Assembly: GCA_028290765.1 (NCBI GenBank) | Contig: JAQGJF010000670.1 | Span: forward strand, 1-6,565 | Direction: 5' to 3' | Source of the DNA: Tardiphaga sp. | GTDB taxonomy: Bacteria > Pseudomonadota > Alphaproteobacteria > Rhizobiales > Xanthobacteraceae | DNA: 6,565 bases | Part shown: piece by piece, positions 5,502 through 6,565 of the stretch | Position numbering within the stretch: the first letter of the stretch is position 1 | Layout: each line of letters opens with the position of its first letter | Position numbers and translations under genes: made by a program | The notes under the pieces: model-generated | Databases searched by the model: none | What the model saw: the letters and a program-made list of their open reading frames with translations, nothing else | What the model was told of the DNA's origin: nothing

Positions 5502-6347
5502 TTAGGTGCCCTTCGCCGTCCGCTCCACGAGCAGCGTGTGGACGCCGCAGGTGCCGCTGCGGACGCTGACGACGCGGGTGCCGGGCTTGCGGCCGGCGCG
5601 GACTTCGGAAACCTCCACACCTGCGGTGAGCAGCCGCGCCCGCGCCGCGTCGGCGTCGTCGACGCGCCAGCTCAGGCCCCATAATTTATCGTGGCTATCG
5701 TCGGCGCCGGCGACCGGCCGGTGCACGATCTCGACGATGAGATCGCCGCAACGGAAAAACATCAGCCGGCCCCAATCCTGGTGCGAGCGGTCGAGCGCCA
5801 TGTCGAGCCTGAGACGGGCGCCGTAGAGCGCCGCGGCGCGCTCCGGATCTTCGGTCGAGACCACGACGTGATCGAGCGCCGTGACCGGCGCCGCTGCGGT
5901 CACCGGCGAGGCCGGGCGATCGCTGGACAATTCGAGAAAAAACATCCGCACGCCGCGGGTCATGTCGGTGGCGGCGCGGGTTCGCTTCCAGTTCATCGTG
6001 GCGCCGGAGACCGCATCGCGGCTCTCGACCTCGGCGACGGCATCCGGCTTCAGCGCCAGGCGGTCGAGCCGGCGGTGCATCCGGGCGACATCGTCGACGC
6101 GAAAGCAGATGCTGGCGAGGCCCTGGCCCCAGATCTTCAGCACGGTCCGGATCCGATCCGCGGTGGACCCGCTGCCGGCCGGCGCCATCAGTTCGAGCGT
6201 CATGTTGTCGAGGGTGAACATCACGGTTTCGGCGCCGTCGCCATGGCTGCGCCAGGCCGGCCCGCGCCCGAGCAGCGCTTCATAGGCGGCCGCACCCGCC
6301 TTGATGTCATCCAGCAGGACGACGACGTGATCCAGGCCCGTGATCAT
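5502..6347 (-). CDS. Two-domain VOC (glyoxalase-fold) protein
   Basis: This 281-residue soluble protein has two vicinal-oxygen-chelate domains in tandem (about 3-140 and 156-277), joined by a Pro/Ala-rich linker (144-154). VOC enzymes bind a divalent metal and include glyoxalases, epimerases and ring-cleavage dioxygenases. Domain 1 has His7 (LDHVVV), Glu52 (LELMAP) and Glu139 (FFLEL). Domain 2 has His160 (LDHVVV), Glu206 (IVEIV) and Glu275 (LLVER). The His that usually opens the second half-module is missing in both: the positions hold Ala78-Ser79 and Trp223-Gly224. Instead both carry an RSHxD motif (33-37 and 187-191) placed exactly 17 residues before the Glu of that domain. ATG at 6345-6347 follows GGGGA at a good distance. 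The gene stands alone, converging with the TSUP transporter, so context gives no substrate. It may be an enzyme of unknown reaction or a binding protein. Confidence 0.85.
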   Translation of the reverse strand: MITGLDHVVVLLDDIKAGAAAYEALLGRGPAWRSHGDGAETVMFTLDNMTLELMAPAGSGSTADRIRTVLKIWGQGLASICFRVDDVARMHRRLDRLALKPDAVAEVESRDAVSGATMNWKRTRAATDMTRGVRMFFLELSSDRPASPVTAAAPVTALDHVVVSTEDPERAAALYGARLRLDMALDRSHQDWGRLMFFRCGDLIVEIVHRPVAGADDSHDKLWGLSWRVDDADAARARLLTAGVEVSEVRAGRKPGTRVVSVRSGTCGVHTLLVERTAKGT

Positions 6348-6565
6348 GGCATCCCCGCTCAGGAACGGCCGGGAGCGGTCGATTGCCGCACGCGCGCCCG
6401 GATAACGGTCGTAGTCCCGCCATTGCCCCGGCTCAAGCGATTACGGGGCCAGGAATGCGAATAATTTTGGCGAATACAGCGGGATAACCGGTGCTAATGT
6501 AAGCCCGAACCGCTGAGACGCCGGCCTTGGACGGTTTGGACCACCCACAGCGCATGGATCATATT
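6348..6565. other. Right-edge stretch without a supportable gene
   Basis: I find no convincing gene in these 218 bases. The part next to 6347 is the upstream region of the VOC gene on the minus strand. GCCCCG (6425-6430) and CGGGGC (6444-6449) form a perfect 6-base inverted repeat. GCGAATA occurs twice 13 bases apart (6457-6463 and 6470-6476). An ATG at 6554 opens a frame (Met-Asp-His-Ile) that runs off the window. It has no good ribosome binding site, the nearest GGA being 13 bases before it, so I do not call it a gene. Confidence 0.4.

Noticed and set aside
5691..6464. 257-codon plus-strand frame opposite the VOC gene
   Set aside because: His/Arg/Gly-rich with no family pattern, while the minus strand shows two full VOC domains.
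6467..6500. Possible promoter TTGGCG..TAATGT near the right edge
   Set aside because: The spacing is 22 bases and the -10 match is poor; nothing downstream in the window confirms a gene.

Overview
The window is GC-rich alphaproteobacterial chromosome, most likely from Bradyrhizobium or a close relative (Rhodopseudomonas, Afipia). I base this on the codon style and on two intergenic palindromic repeats, one ending CTCGCAATGACG and one carrying CCGGATG..CATCCGG arms, which I recall as common in that family. I could not search a database, so the genus is an inference.

Layout: positions 1-134 hold no supportable gene, only short hairpins. A candidate promoter (135-161) and two overlapping palindromes (170-200) lead into a compact plus-strand cassette: an IclR-family regulator (211-1068), an MFS transporter (1122-2501) and a COG2159-type amidohydrolase/decarboxylase (2540-3562), with gaps of 53 and 38 bases. 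This looks like a small catabolic operon: the regulator senses a carboxylic or aromatic acid, the transporter imports it, and the metal enzyme decarboxylates or hydrolyses it. The substrate cannot be read from the sequence. A mosaic palindromic repeat (3591-3707) separates the cassette from a convergent TetR-family regulator (3755-4462, minus strand).

The TetR gene is divergent from a TauE/SafE (TSUP) membrane transporter (4613-5377, plus strand). Their shared intergenic region holds two good palindromes, one lying on a candidate TetR promoter, so the TetR protein probably controls itself and perhaps the transporter. After the transporter comes a second repeat block (5381-5486) in which two repeat families abut. 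A convergent two-domain VOC (glyoxalase-fold) protein follows on the minus strand (5502-6347). The last 218 bases have no supportable gene.

No phage, IS element, CRISPR array, RNA gene or defence system is visible. The points most worth a second look are the Trp that replaces the first metal-binding His of the amidohydrolase, the equally spaced RSHxD motif in both halves of the VOC protein, the operator-like palindromes, and the nested structure of the repeats. Four of the six genes appear to start with TTG or GTG.
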